A DNA stretch of 64,000 nt from Mycobacterium sp. 1081908.1 (GTDB taxonomy: Bacteria; Actinomycetota; Actinomycetes; Mycobacteriales; Mycobacteriaceae): the NCBI RefSeq assembly GCF_001673535.1, contig NZ_LZLY01000133.1:1-64000 (forward strand), read 5' to 3'. The position numbers and the translations under genes are program-made. The notes under the pieces are model-generated. The model searched no databases. It was not told the DNA's origin and was given only the letters and a program-made list of their open reading frames with translations. This document shows, one piece after another, positions 16,104 through 24,112 of this stretch (positions are counted from its first letter, which is position 1; each line of letters opens with the position of its first letter).

Positions 16104-17255
16104 TCAGCGCACAATCAGCGACGTTATAGCGCCTCCGAATGCTCCGAAGATGGTCGCCGATGCTGCCACAAAGACTTGATACTGGAGCACCCTGCCGCCC
16201 TCGAGCGTGCGAGCTACGTTCTCAGAGGTCGTGAGCGAGTCCTCAAAATCCTCATCGATTTCCTGCTGGCAGATCCGCGAAAGGTCCGGCAGTGCGATAC
16301 CTCGGTCGCGTCTAGTTAGCTGCGACCTCAGCCTTGCACGACGTTCCATGTCGGATTGCTTCGCTGTTATCGCATCTAAAAGCAGTTCGCGAGCCTGCGA
16401 TCCGGATCGCATCGTTTTGAAGAACCAGCCACGAATACCCTTGCGCCTATGGACCGCAATGAGGTTGTTTGCCATATTGGCGACGGTCATAGCCTTGGCC
16501 ATACGCTGGTCATGGTCGCGCACAATTTCGTAGTACATCGAGAACGGATCCAGGAGCGACCGCGTAATCGCCTCGTAGGCCGCTTCTGAATGTGTTACGT
16601 CGGGATCGTAATAGAAAGTTACTCTGTCATACCCCGCTCCGGGATCGTGCCAGGAGTGCTCAAGGTCGCTGCTCAACCCTGACTTCGGGCGAATGTCAAA
16701 ATCCGCATGGAAGGGACTGGGTCCTGTCGTCACAATGCGTATGGGTGTGTTCAGACGCCGCAGTTCCCGGCTCAAAAATTCGCGAACGAGGACGACCATT
16801 GCTGAAGGATCCTCCTCCGTCGCGTTGCCGTCCAATGGTCGAATGAACGTGACGGGCCCGTTAAGTCCGTCAGCTATTTTGACGTCGAATCGTTCCGCCC
16901 CTGATGTGGGGGAACCAAGCGTCGAGAGCCCAGCGTGCATCCTTCGCGGGATAATTAGGGTGAACCTGATCCAGGTAGCCGGCGCTATAGTGGGCACGAG
17001 TTCTTTTTCATCGTGGTCGGCAGATGTGCCCTCAGACCATCGTCTAAAGAGCGGTCTCACAGTGACTCGAAGATCTGAAATGGAGGCCAGTGCACCTAGC
17101 CCAGTTTCAAGTGCCTGCTCCCACTGAGTGGCATCTGGTTTGTTCGCGGCCTCTTCCGTGCTGAACTTTGGGACCAGCGATAAACATCCGATTCCCAGAG
17201 GTATAACGGTGGGAGAGTCTGAGTTAGCGGGCGCATTGCTTGATTCAGCCGACAT
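16104..17255 (-). CDS. Unknown accessory protein with C-terminal membrane segment
   Basis: A 383-residue protein I cannot assign. Residues 1-300 are soluble and of mixed composition (WEQALETGLGALASI, ATWIRFTLIIPRR, YDRVTFYYDPDVTHSE). About 280-345 is strongly basic and helical (RRKGIRGWFFKTMRSGSQAREL through LRSQLTRRDRG). The last 25 residues (VFVAASATIFGAFGGAITSLIV) are one hydrophobic segment, suggesting a tail anchor. The ATG at 17255 has no ribosome-binding site, but TAGACT lies 7 nt upstream, so a leaderless transcript is likely. It is the leftmost gene of the element, the usual place of host-benefit cargo. It could be a defence or exclusion protein; this is inference only. Confidence 0.7.
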   Translation of the reverse strand: MSAESSNAPANSDSPTVIPLGIGCLSLVPKFSTEEAANKPDATQWEQALETGLGALASISDLRVTVRPLFRRWSEGTSADHDEKELVPTIAPATWIRFTLIIPRRMHAGLSTLGSPTSGAERFDVKIADGLNGPVTFIRPLDGNATEEDPSAMVVLVREFLSRELRRLNTPIRIVTTGPSPFHADFDIRPKSGLSSDLEHSWHDPGAGYDRVTFYYDPDVTHSEAAYEAITRSLLDPFSMYYEIVRDHDQRMAKAMTVANMANNLIAVHRRKGIRGWFFKTMRSGSQARELLLDAITAKQSDMERRARLRSQLTRRDRGIALPDLSRICQQEIDEDFEDSLTTSENVARTLEGGRVLQYQVFVAASATIFGAFGGAITSLIVR

Positions 17256-17415
17256 AGCGCGAAGTCTAGGTGTCGGCTGCGCGAGCTCCTACTTCACTTG
17301 GCGGTGTCGGTCACCATTGAAGACTGCCCTCAACATCATTGCGGATTAGTCTCAGAACTTTAGATATGAGTTAGACCAGCAGATCCTATTGGTGCAGAGG
17401 AAAGCCCACGTCGTG

Positions 17416-17479
17416 TTGTCGCAAAACTCGCCTCAGAACTGTCGTCGCAATACTTGTGCTTCTGAGACTTTTGCGACAA
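17416..17479. promoter_or_regulatory. res-like inverted repeat before the serine recombinase
   Basis: Arms at 17416-17438 and 17460-17479 share TTGTCGCAAAA then TC then TCAGAA in inverted orientation, separated by about 21 bp. The right arm ends 9 nt before the recombinase start. The place and size fit a recombinase-binding (res) site that also represses the gene. Confidence 0.5.
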
Positions 17480-17488
17480 ACTCAAGCC

Positions 17489-18082
17489 ATGCACTCCGCT
17501 ACCGCTCCCCCGGGTGTTCAAATCGGATATGCCCGCGTCTCCACCGGTCACCAGTCCCTCGACCAACAACTGGACGCCCTCAGTGCGGCAGGGGTCGACC
17601 CTGACCGGATCTATCGCGACAAGTTGTCCGGCACGTCGACACGCGAGCAGCGGCCCGGCCTAGCGGCATTGCTTGACTACGCACGAGCCGGTGACGCAAT
17701 CGTCGTCGTCGGGATAGATCGATTGGGCCGCAACGCCGCCGAAGTAATGACAACGATTCGCGAGCTGCGCGACCGGGAAATCGTGTTGCGGTCGCTGCGC
17801 GAAGGAATCGACACATCGAACGCCACGGGGCGCATGGTGGCCGGAGTACTGGCCAGCCTTGCCGAGCTTGAGCTTGACCTAGGCCGTGAGCGCCGAGCAG
17901 CGGCGCGTGAGGCACGTCGGATACGCGGCCAGCACATCGGGCGTCCCAAGGCGCTCGATGCGAAGAAAGCCGGCCTGGCGCAGCGGATGCACGCCAATGG
18001 TGAGTCGGCGAGCACGATTGCCAACGCCCTCGGCGTGAGCCGGGCGACGGTGTACCGAGTCCTGGCCGAACAGACCGAGTAG
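17489..18082 (+). CDS. Serine recombinase (resolvase/invertase family)
   Basis: A 197-residue small serine recombinase. The catalytic domain has IGYARVSTG with nucleophile Ser18 and Arg16, then the DRLGRNAAEV and GRMVAGVLASLAELELDLGRER segments. A C-terminal helix-turn-helix follows (ANGESASTIANALGVSRATVYRVL). Length and order are those of Tn3-type resolvases. No Tn3-type transposase is present. The ATG at 17489 sits directly after the res-like inverted repeat. It may resolve element dimers or invert a segment. Confidence 0.93.
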   Translation: MHSATAPPGVQIGYARVSTGHQSLDQQLDALSAAGVDPDRIYRDKLSGTSTREQRPGLAALLDYARAGDAIVVVGIDRLGRNAAEVMTTIRELRDREIVLRSLREGIDTSNATGRMVAGVLASLAELELDLGRERRAAAREARRIRGQHIGRPKALDAKKAGLAQRMHANGESASTIANALGVSRATVYRVLAEQTE

Positions 18083-18236
18083 CCCGTTCACCTGCGATCT
18101 ACAGGCAAAGGTAGTCGGCTTGCTAACCTTTCGCGCTCGGCGAAGAGACGCATCCGATGAAGCGAGCGTCGAATATCAGGTGCTATTTCGCGTCGACAGC
18201 CCTAGTCCGGGCGCGACTTGTGGCCTGCAACCAACG

Positions 18237-18977
18237 TTATGGCGTGCACCGGGCGGCCGTCCCCGTGTCCCCCACAGATGACGCCGGACCGCGAGCGACA
18301 AAAATGAACGTCCCACCGGTCGGTGTGTTCCAGACGCCGGATTTTAGCCGTATGTCTGACTTTTCGACGGAGACACGAACCATGTCGGCGGCGGTTCCCC
18401 ACGCCCAGTTCGTGTTCGCGTGATGCTGCCCGTATTCGATGGTGTCGGGCTGTGACCGCCCACACCATGGCATACCGTCTAGCGGGTGGTCGATCGGCAG
18501 CCTAGCGTCCATGTCTGCAACGACTTCTTCATACGATGGTGTATGACCCGCCAAGCAGTCGAAGAATCCACCATTCGGATCGGTACATGCACTAGCGGAG
18601 ATTTCCCATATCTCTTGGTTTCTGGATGGCGGAGGATCGGTTTGTAGCGATGCCTCGGGCGGCAACGCTATGTCGGCAATTTGCGAATGCTTGTCGGGCG
18701 GCGGCGGGCGTGTCGCTGAAGATCTGCCGCTATTAGTGCTTTGGTTTGACCCAGAGCCGACTATTCCGGCGAGCACGACAAGGCCGAACACAGTTGCCAC
18801 TGAAGCACCGACCAGCAATATTTTCGACCGTGACGACATCGGCGGTCGATTATTGGTTTTTCGGCCCCAGGAATGATTCGTCCATTTAATGCCGTCCCAG
18901 TAGCGGTGACTGCCGCTTCCGCTCGGTTCTGGGTCTGGGTACCAGCCGGGTGGGGGCGGTGGTGCCGGTGTGGTCAT
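18237..18977 (-). CDS. DUF2510 single-pass membrane protein
   Basis: A 246-residue protein with a Pro-rich start, a DUF2510 motif (PPGWYPDPEPSGSG then YWDGIKWTNHSW, about residues 9-37), a basic stretch, one transmembrane helix (ILLVGASVATVFGLVVLAGIVG, about 53-74) and an extracytoplasmic C-terminal part with several Cys (ACTDPNGGFFDC, WCG). AGGAGGAAAAC directly precedes ATG 18977, a strong ribosome site. DUF2510 proteins are common in actinobacterial phages and envelopes; their function is not known. Here it is probably element cargo acting at the cell surface. Confidence 0.8.
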   Translation of the reverse strand: MTTPAPPPPPGWYPDPEPSGSGSHRYWDGIKWTNHSWGRKTNNRPPMSSRSKILLVGASVATVFGLVVLAGIVGSGSNQSTNSGRSSATRPPPPDKHSQIADIALPPEASLQTDPPPSRNQEIWEISASACTDPNGGFFDCLAGHTPSYEEVVADMDARLPIDHPLDGMPWCGRSQPDTIEYGQHHANTNWAWGTAADMVRVSVEKSDIRLKSGVWNTPTGGTFIFVARGPASSVGDTGTAARCTP

Positions 18978-19138
18978 GTTTTCCTCCTCTTCACCCGGTA
19001 AGGCGCGGTGCGTCGGGGGGCGACCTAGGCCAAAACGTCGGCGTGGGCGTAGAGGACCCGGTGGTCGCTCAACCCGAATGATAGTGACCGGGGGTAGTAG
19101 CCGAAGCGATACGCGTATCGCTCGCCGCGCCAGTTGTG

Positions 19139-19357
19139 CTACACGTCCGAAGTGCACACCGGGCACGGCTGGGGCCGGCGGCGCAGTCCCAACTCAGGCA
19201 GGAGCCGGTACTCGGCTTCGAAAGGTCTCTTCCGCTTCCGCCTGTAGCGCCGGATCGGCGCGTCCATCGGCTGCCCGCTATGCGAGCGGCGATAGTGGGT
19301 CGTGCAGTACCCGCGTGAGTGAGCGCGCCTGGGACAGCGGATCTCCTTGCACCTCAC
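19139..19357 (-). CDS. Small zinc-binding protein, copy 1
   Basis: A 72-residue basic protein. It has a C-x4-C-x8-G-x-C-x2-HY cluster (CKEIRCPRRAHSRGYCTTHY), then basic KRKRPFEAEYRLLPELGLRRR and a terminal CPVC. GTG 19357 has AGAGG upstream. It is paralogous to the protein at 19,706-19,948. Such Cys-His clusters occur in small actinophage DNA-binding proteins. The exact role is unknown. Confidence 0.6.
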   Translation of the reverse strand: MRCKEIRCPRRAHSRGYCTTHYRRSHSGQPMDAPIRRYRRKRKRPFEAEYRLLPELGLRRRPQPCPVCTSDV

Positions 19358-19514
19358 GGTTTCTGCCTCTCTTGGCTTCGCCTGGGGGGGACCCCGACCG
19401 CCACCGGGCCCGGACACTCCCTGCAAATCACCGTCTCTCTCCCCGGCCTCAAACCAGTCGAGCCATGCAAATGCAATTCGCTGATATACTTAAAGCAGCA
19501 GTTCAGAGCCCTAT

Positions 19515-19682
19515 TTAGTCGGGCGCGGCGTCGTAATAGTCTGGCAATGGGACGAGGCCGGTGATGGCCGTGATGCGGTTAAGCTGCCTCTTCGTCAATG
19601 GCGGGGATTCACCCACGATCCGCTCGATGATCGCCCACTCTTCGTCTGTCCAGTCTCGTGATGCCCAATCTGGTTTGCCCAT
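19515..19682 (-). CDS. Small phage-type hypothetical protein
   Basis: A 55-residue acidic protein (GKPDWASRDWTDEEWAIIERIV, then PPLTKRQLNRITAITGL). It has a possible short helix-turn-helix-like C-terminal half. The ATG lacks a clear ribosome site, so the start and even the gene are uncertain. It lies head-to-head with the second zinc-protein gene. Confidence 0.4.
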   Translation of the reverse strand: MGKPDWASRDWTDEEWAIIERIVGESPPLTKRQLNRITAITGLVPLPDYYDAAPD

Positions 19683-19705
19683 GGCGCCAAGTAAAGGAGG
19701 CCCCA

Positions 19706-19948
19706 ATGCCCGAATGCAACGAAGGCTGCGGCCGTGTCGCACGCTCACACGGCTGGTGCAGCTCGCATTACCGCCTCTGGCGGGTCGGGAAGCCGCTCGA
19801 TACCCCGATTCGTGGCTATCAGCGATACGAAGAAGACCCGGACGGGAAAGTTGTCCCCGTCCAGGCCCCTGCGCCGTCTCCCAAGCGCAAGCGCAAGAAG
19901 CCGTTTGAGGCGGAACTCGCTCTACTGCGCGAGCTGGGTCTCCGTTAG
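19706..19948 (+). CDS. Small zinc-binding protein, copy 2
   Basis: An 80-residue protein with C-x3-C-x8-W-C-x2-HY (CNEGCGRVARSHGWCSSHY), then GKPLDTPIRGY and KRKRKKPFEAELALLRELGLR. The last block and DTPIR are shared with copy 1 on the opposite strand (DAPIR, RPFEAEYRLL-ELGLR), so the two are diverged paralogues about 0.35 kb apart. AAAGGAGG lies 5 nt before ATG 19706. The terminal CPVC of copy 1 is missing here. Confidence 0.7.
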   Translation: MPECNEGCGRVARSHGWCSSHYRLWRVGKPLDTPIRGYQRYEEDPDGKVVPVQAPAPSPKRKRKKPFEAELALLRELGLR

Positions 19949-20006
19949 ACCGCCCGTTGTGCCAGCTATGCCAAGCAGTTGGATGGCACCACTGGCACAG
20001 CGCGGC

Positions 20007-20183
20007 TCAAAGAGTGTTGGGGACCTTGCCCAACTTCGCCTCAATGACAGCTAGGCGGTGATGGAACGGCCTAGTGGCGTTCATATACCCCTGGGTCATC
20101 CTGAGGAGCTGCGCCGTCAGCTCGCGTCGCTCATCGAGCAGATCACCGATTTCGACCTCGGTTTGTCTGGCCTTCTGACTCAT
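20007..20183 (-). CDS. Small coiled-coil protein
   Basis: A 58-residue, mostly helical, charged protein (SQKARQTEVEIGDLLDERRE, then LTAQLLRM and HHRLAVIEAKLGKV). GGGAGGAGG directly precedes ATG 20183, and the ATGA overlap with the upstream DUF3846 gene shows translational coupling. No family recognised. Confidence 0.6.
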   Translation of the reverse strand: MSQKARQTEVEIGDLLDERRELTAQLLRMTQGYMNATRPFHHRLAVIEAKLGKVPNTL

Positions 20184-20545
20184 GCCTCCTCCCTGGTCTC
20201 GCGCAGGATCTGCTCCATGCGCTCGTACAGCTCGACAATCTCGTCGGGCACCGACAGTGAGTCGAAGCAGTCGTCGGCGGGACCGGTAACGAACACGGTC
20301 CCGCCAAGTGCGCCCCGGCCTTCCATCTCGGGGCAGACCGTCCACCAGAGGTAGGTAGCCATGGAGTTGAGAGGCATTCGAGCACATTGGACCGTGTTGA
20401 ACCAGAGGGTGCAGTGCTCAGTCGAGAAGAGTTCTGGCTTGCCGCCGACGAGCCCGTGGAACGTGCGAATATCTTGCTCTATCTCTCGCACTTCATGGGT
20501 TGTGTCTGGCTGGATGATGAGCGCCCGTATGGGCGGCGCTGCCAT
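20180..20545 (-). CDS. DUF3846-family protein
   Basis: A 121-residue protein with IRALIIQPDTTHEVREI, then LNSMATYLW and GTVFVTGPADD, then VPDEIVELYERM. This matches the DUF3846 family found mainly in actinobacterial phages and mobile elements. ATG 20545 is preferred on family length; GTG 20572 would add nine residues, and neither has a strong ribosome site. It is the first gene of a two-gene coupled unit with the coiled-coil protein. Function unknown. Confidence 0.7.
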   Translation of the reverse strand: MAAPPIRALIIQPDTTHEVREIEQDIRTFHGLVGGKPELFSTEHCTLWFNTVQCARMPLNSMATYLWWTVCPEMEGRGALGGTVFVTGPADDCFDSLSVPDEIVELYERMEQILRETREEA

Positions 20546-20748
20546 TATTTGAGGGGAAACTGTATGGCTCACGCTTAGTCCCTAACGTTGCTCCGGTCGG
20601 CAACCGGCGTGTGCTACCGGTCCAGTAAGTTTTGCACACCCGAATCACGTTGTATAGCAGCATTTTTCGCTGATCTTACTAGTTTGGGTAAGATATTCGC
20701 AACGTCTCGTGGAATACACCCGCTCTTACCGAGCTTGCCAAAACCTAC

Positions 20749-20938
20749 TGTCCGTTTGTCCGTTTCGGCGGTCCTTGCAGGTCACCCCAGTGTTCCATTG
20801 GCCGACTGAAAGTGTGCGGTCCTTGTCCGTGTCCGTAGATGTTGCGAACCGGACAACCGGACAGGATTGCGCTCTGCCACTGTCCGTTTCTTTCTAGTCC
20901 TTGACCTGCGCTGATTCTGGAAACAAACAGTCGGACAG
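20749..20938. repeat. TGTCCG iteron array, candidate replication origin
   Basis: TGTCCGT occurs at 20749, 20757, 20824, 20830 and 20881, the inverted form CCGGACA at 20849 and 20857, and another inverted CGGACA near 20932. That is eight copies in 190 bp. GCGGTCCTTG also occurs twice between them. The array sits at the 3' side of the RepA-like helicase gene. Otherwise the 350 bp between DUF3846 and repA contain no gene. Iterons beside a RepA gene suggest an origin for the excised circle; a regulatory array is the alternative. Confidence 0.55.
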
Positions 20939-21865
20939 CGAGTTTGGTGAGTAGCGTCCTCGTCCAGATCGCTCGATCAGTCCGTAGTTAGCCAGGCGGC
21001 GAAGATACGTGCCAGCGGTATCGGCATCGATGTCGAGTAGCTGGGAAACGTCGGCCGGGGAAGTGATGTCTCGCGAATTAACCAGCGCAAGAATGCTTTC
21101 CATCTTCTGCCCCAGCCGTGGACCCTGCACGTGCGCCGCAGCCTCGCTGAGGGCTGTTCCGTTTGGAGTCCAGATTCCATCAGCAAAAAGGAGGTTGTAG
21201 CCGGCTTCAACCACATCACGACCTGTAATCCTCAACAATGCATTGCTCTCGGTGCGTTCACGCGTGAGGACCATCACGAAATCAGCAGCACCCATCAGCC
21301 CGTTGGTGCCCGACGCCAACTCCAGGAAGTCTTCGCTTTCGCCCTTACGGGTGTGGTGGACGCCAAGGACTGTAGCGCCGAGATCGGCAATCGCCTTGAG
21401 GGAGCTGCCGAACTGGTAGTCCTCGCGGTAGATGTCGGCGCGCGGTCCACGCGTCGGCCGGATACGGGCGAGGGTGTCGATGACGATCACCGGGTTCTTG
21501 CCCGCATGGTCCGTGGCGAACTGCTTCGCCGCCCCTGACGCATCCAGCGCGTCGGTCCGCAGGAGCAGGGCCTCGGGCGCGGGCTGGCCGTCGAGGATAC
21601 GGCGCTGACGCTCCTGTAGACGTCGCTGACCGTCTTCCAGCGCCAGGTACAGGACAGGCCGCTGCTCCACCGGTACGTCCAGGAACGACGTACCCGAAGC
21701 GACTGCCAGGCCGAGATTCAGCACCAGCCACGATTTGCCGATCTTCGGTGCCGCCGCCAGGATGCCAAACCCTTCCGGCAACACCCCCGGCACCGCCCAC
21801 GACAACGGCGGAATGTCGGTGTCGTCCAACTGCGCGGCTGTGATCCCGCCAACCATCACGCTCAT
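20894..21865 (-). CDS. RepA-like hexameric helicase (AAA_25)
   Basis: A 323-residue RecA-fold ATPase. Walker A is AAAPKIGKSWLVLNLGLA, Walker B is NPVIVIDTLARIRP, and GVHHTRKG is the sensor/H-motif region. The C-terminal 70 residues look like a winged helix (VSQLLDIDADTAGTYLRRL, then YGLIERSGRGRY). The order matches RSF1010 RepA-type helicases of plasmids and phage satellites. The start ATG 21865 overlaps the upstream gene's stop (ATGA). With the iterons at its 3' end it makes a minimal replication module; no primase is seen. Confidence 0.85.
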   Translation of the reverse strand: MSVMVGGITAAQLDDTDIPPLSWAVPGVLPEGFGILAAAPKIGKSWLVLNLGLAVASGTSFLDVPVEQRPVLYLALEDGQRRLQERQRRILDGQPAPEALLLRTDALDASGAAKQFATDHAGKNPVIVIDTLARIRPTRGPRADIYREDYQFGSSLKAIADLGATVLGVHHTRKGESEDFLELASGTNGLMGAADFVMVLTRERTESNALLRITGRDVVEAGYNLLFADGIWTPNGTALSEAAAHVQGPRLGQKMESILALVNSRDITSPADVSQLLDIDADTAGTYLRRLANYGLIERSGRGRYSPNSLSDCLFPESAQVKD

Positions 21866-22485
21866 GCCAGCCCTACATATTGCCCGGTCTCCGACCAACG
21901 GCAGCCGAGGTCGTGGCGTCCCTCAAGGGTCCAGACACCATGGTCTCGGCAACAAAATCGGTAGGACGCGTTGCAATCTGGGCAAGACCGAGTATCCCCG
22001 CACTGTGCCGCTGTTATGACTGCACAGCGGCCCTGGCTGGCTTGGATGTCCAAATCCCCAATCCCCGGATCGTCTAGCGGTCTGGTGGGATCTCGCCGTT
22101 CAACTCGATCGTGGGTGCTCGTAAACTGCCGCCTTCGATGCTTCCCAGTTCGCACGCTGCCCGCGATCGCGTCGCCGCCAGCATTTGGCGCCTCGTCTGC
22201 CTCCAGGTCGTTGGCACCTTCAAGGCAGACCCACATTTCGATGGATCCGTCCGAGAACTGGCAACCGACAAGCTCGACTTCTACCGGGTCAATCGAGGTT
22301 GTTTCAACCGTCCACCTTGGACCTCCGAAATGCCGGATCCAGTATTTCCGGCCGCACGTTCCTTCGTGGAGGTCCCACTCACCGACCCATTTCGCGTCGG
22401 ATGGTGCCGGAACGTCTGGGAAGTCACTGGCTACGCCCAAACCCTCGCCGTCTTCGCCTGGGGTGTCTCGAACAAAATGGATCAT
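21862..22485 (-). CDS. Hypothetical protein upstream of repA
   Basis: A 207-residue protein, not recognised. The N-terminal half is acidic with WVGEWDLHEGTCGRKYWIRH and SIEMWVCLEGANDL. The C-terminal half is Cys-rich, with CPDCNASYRFCC and a later LGCRWSETGQYVG that could bind zinc. Its stop overlaps the repA start by 4 nt, so it is probably co-translated with the helicase and may be a replication accessory factor. It is read divergently from the AlpA/int unit across an intergenic palindrome. Confidence 0.6.
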   Translation of the reverse strand: MIHFVRDTPGEDGEGLGVASDFPDVPAPSDAKWVGEWDLHEGTCGRKYWIRHFGGPRWTVETTSIDPVEVELVGCQFSDGSIEMWVCLEGANDLEADEAPNAGGDAIAGSVRTGKHRRRQFTSTHDRVERRDPTRPLDDPGIGDLDIQASQGRCAVITAAQCGDTRSCPDCNASYRFCCRDHGVWTLEGRHDLGCRWSETGQYVGLA

Positions 22486-22535
22486 CGATCCGCTCCTATC
22501 TTGTCGTCGCGGTCAAGCCCAGATGGTCGTTGATA

Positions 22536-22554
22536 TGTGAGAACCGTTCTCGCA
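22536..22554. promoter_or_regulatory. Palindromic operator between rep and int units
   Basis: The 13-bp perfect palindrome GAGAACCGTTCTC (22539-22551) extends to 17 of 19 matching positions. It lies in the 213-bp gap between the divergent repA-side operon and the AlpA/int operon, with CAGATGG on each side (22520 and 22555). A repressor of the element would be expected to bind here. It does not match the mycobacterial SOS box. Confidence 0.45.
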
Positions 22555-22698
22555 CAGATGGTTAACGGATATCACGCTCAATCGGACCCATCGCGGCAGC
22601 CGCTGCCTTTGCCAACACCGCTACCGTAGATCGACCCGTTTGACGAAAAGACATCCATTCCCGTTTCACCTCAAACTGCTTGGGATTCAATAGGACGC

Positions 22699-22896
22699 AT
22701 GACAAACACATCAGAAGTGGTATGGCTCAGCCGGAAAGAACTTGCTGAGCGTCTCGGCGTGCCGCCTAAGACGCCGGCCGAGTGGGCTACCAGGGGCACC
22801 GGACCGAAGTATGCGCGGTTCGGACGCCATGTCCGCTACCGGCTCAGTGATGTCATCGCTTGGGAGGACGAGCGGCTGGCCGAGGTAGCGAGCTAG
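22699..22896 (+). CDS. AlpA/Xis-like helix-turn-helix protein
   Basis: A 65-residue MerR/AlpA-type DNA-binding protein: WLSRKELAERLGVPPKTPAEW, then the wing GPKYARFGRHVRYRLSDVIAW. This fold is typical of excisionases and activators of integrase genes. It ends 5 nt before the integrase ATG, so the two form an operon. It should set the direction of integrase action or int expression. Confidence 0.88.
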   Translation: MTNTSEVVWLSRKELAERLGVPPKTPAEWATRGTGPKYARFGRHVRYRLSDVIAWEDERLAEVAS

Positions 22897-22901
22897 ACAC
22901 G

Positions 22902-24071
22902 ATGGCAGGCAGACCTCCGTTGCGGATCGGGCAGCACGGCAAGATCAACCGCACGAAACTCAGCAACGGCGCGTGGCTGGCACGATGCCGATATCGCAGC
23001 ACAGACGGCGTCACTCGGATCGTTGAGAGGCGCGGTCCTGCCGACGAGTTCGACCAGTACGGCAAGTTGGCCGAGGATGCACTCATTCAGGCTCTGAAGG
23101 ATTTCAGACCGCCATCAGTGGCCGACGAGATCACTCTTGATACGCCGCTCAGTGCGCTGATCGAGCACCACCTGGAACGGTTGGCGGAAGACGGCCGCTC
23201 CCCCGCAACCATCTCGACCTATAAGTTCGCCGCAAGGAAGCTCAACAAGTTCGTCGGGGCCGTTCGAGTACACGAGGCCACACCGGCCCGAATCGACGCC
23301 GCCATTCGGTCGATGCGCACTGCGCATGGGGCGACGATGGCACGCCAAGCCAAGACCATACTTCGCGGTGCACTGCAGCTTGCCGTGATGGCGAGCGTCC
23401 TGAGCGCAAACCCGACGCGCGATGTTCAGCCAATTAAGTGCAAGGCACCCCCAAAGGGGGCGACCGCCCTGACGGGAGAGCAGTTGCGTGAGCTGCTGGC
23501 GAATTTGAGCGCATCGGCCTACTGCGAGGATCACGACCTGGCCGACCCGATCACATTGTTGATCGCGACAGGGCTACGCCGGTCAGAGCTCTTGGCGCTG
23601 CGATGGGTCGACTTCGACGCCGAGGCTCGCAGGCTGGCGGTCACCGGAAAGCTCGTCCGAGCGACGGGCCACGGATTGAGCCGCATCGAAGACACCAAGA
23701 GTGCAGCCGGTAAGCGGACACTTCCGCTGCCCCAGTTCGCGGTGGACGCGCTAAAGCTGCGCCATGGGCGGCCGTTCATCGGCGAACTGCCCATGATTTT
23801 CCCGTCAACCGCAGGCACCTGGCGTGACCCCAACAACTTCGGCAAGCAATGGCGCACGGTACGTGAGGATTTAGGCGTAGCCGAGATAACCACCCACAGC
23901 TTCCGGAAGACCGTTGCCACGCTGATAGACGACGCCGGCTTGTCTCCACGCGTGGGAGCCGACCAACTAGGCCATAGCAAGGTGTCGATGACGCAGGACA
24001 CGTATATGGCGAGGGGCCGTGTCCACACCGAGGTTGCCGAGCTGTTGGACTGGGCTATTAGCGATGAATAA
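22902..24071 (+). CDS. int: Tyrosine integrase
   Basis: A 389-residue phage-type integrase. The N-terminal arm-binding part (about 1-75) is followed by a SAM-like core-binding domain (about 80-170) and the catalytic domain. The catalytic set is complete: Arg226 (ATGLRRSEL), His332 and Arg335 (THSFRKT), His358 (LGHSKVS) and Tyr368 (QDTYMA). ATG 22902 gives the family length. The gene ends 41 bp before attR, and the stop lies inside a 14-bp repeat shared with the left end. It should integrate the element into the tRNA gene. Confidence 0.95.
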   Translation: MAGRPPLRIGQHGKINRTKLSNGAWLARCRYRSTDGVTRIVERRGPADEFDQYGKLAEDALIQALKDFRPPSVADEITLDTPLSALIEHHLERLAEDGRSPATISTYKFAARKLNKFVGAVRVHEATPARIDAAIRSMRTAHGATMARQAKTILRGALQLAVMASVLSANPTRDVQPIKCKAPPKGATALTGEQLRELLANLSASAYCEDHDLADPITLLIATGLRRSELLALRWVDFDAEARRLAVTGKLVRATGHGLSRIEDTKSAAGKRTLPLPQFAVDALKLRHGRPFIGELPMIFPSTAGTWRDPNNFGKQWRTVREDLGVAEITTHSFRKTVATLIDDAGLSPRVGADQLGHSKVSMTQDTYMARGRVHTEVAELLDWAISDE

Positions 24072-24112
24072 ACGATGGATCACACCCACTTGGAACCCAA
24101 AATGGCCTCTGA

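Noticed and set aside
22536..22554. LexA/SOS box
   Set aside because: The palindrome GAGAACCGTTCTC does not match the mycobacterial SOS box TCGAAC-N4-GTTCGA.
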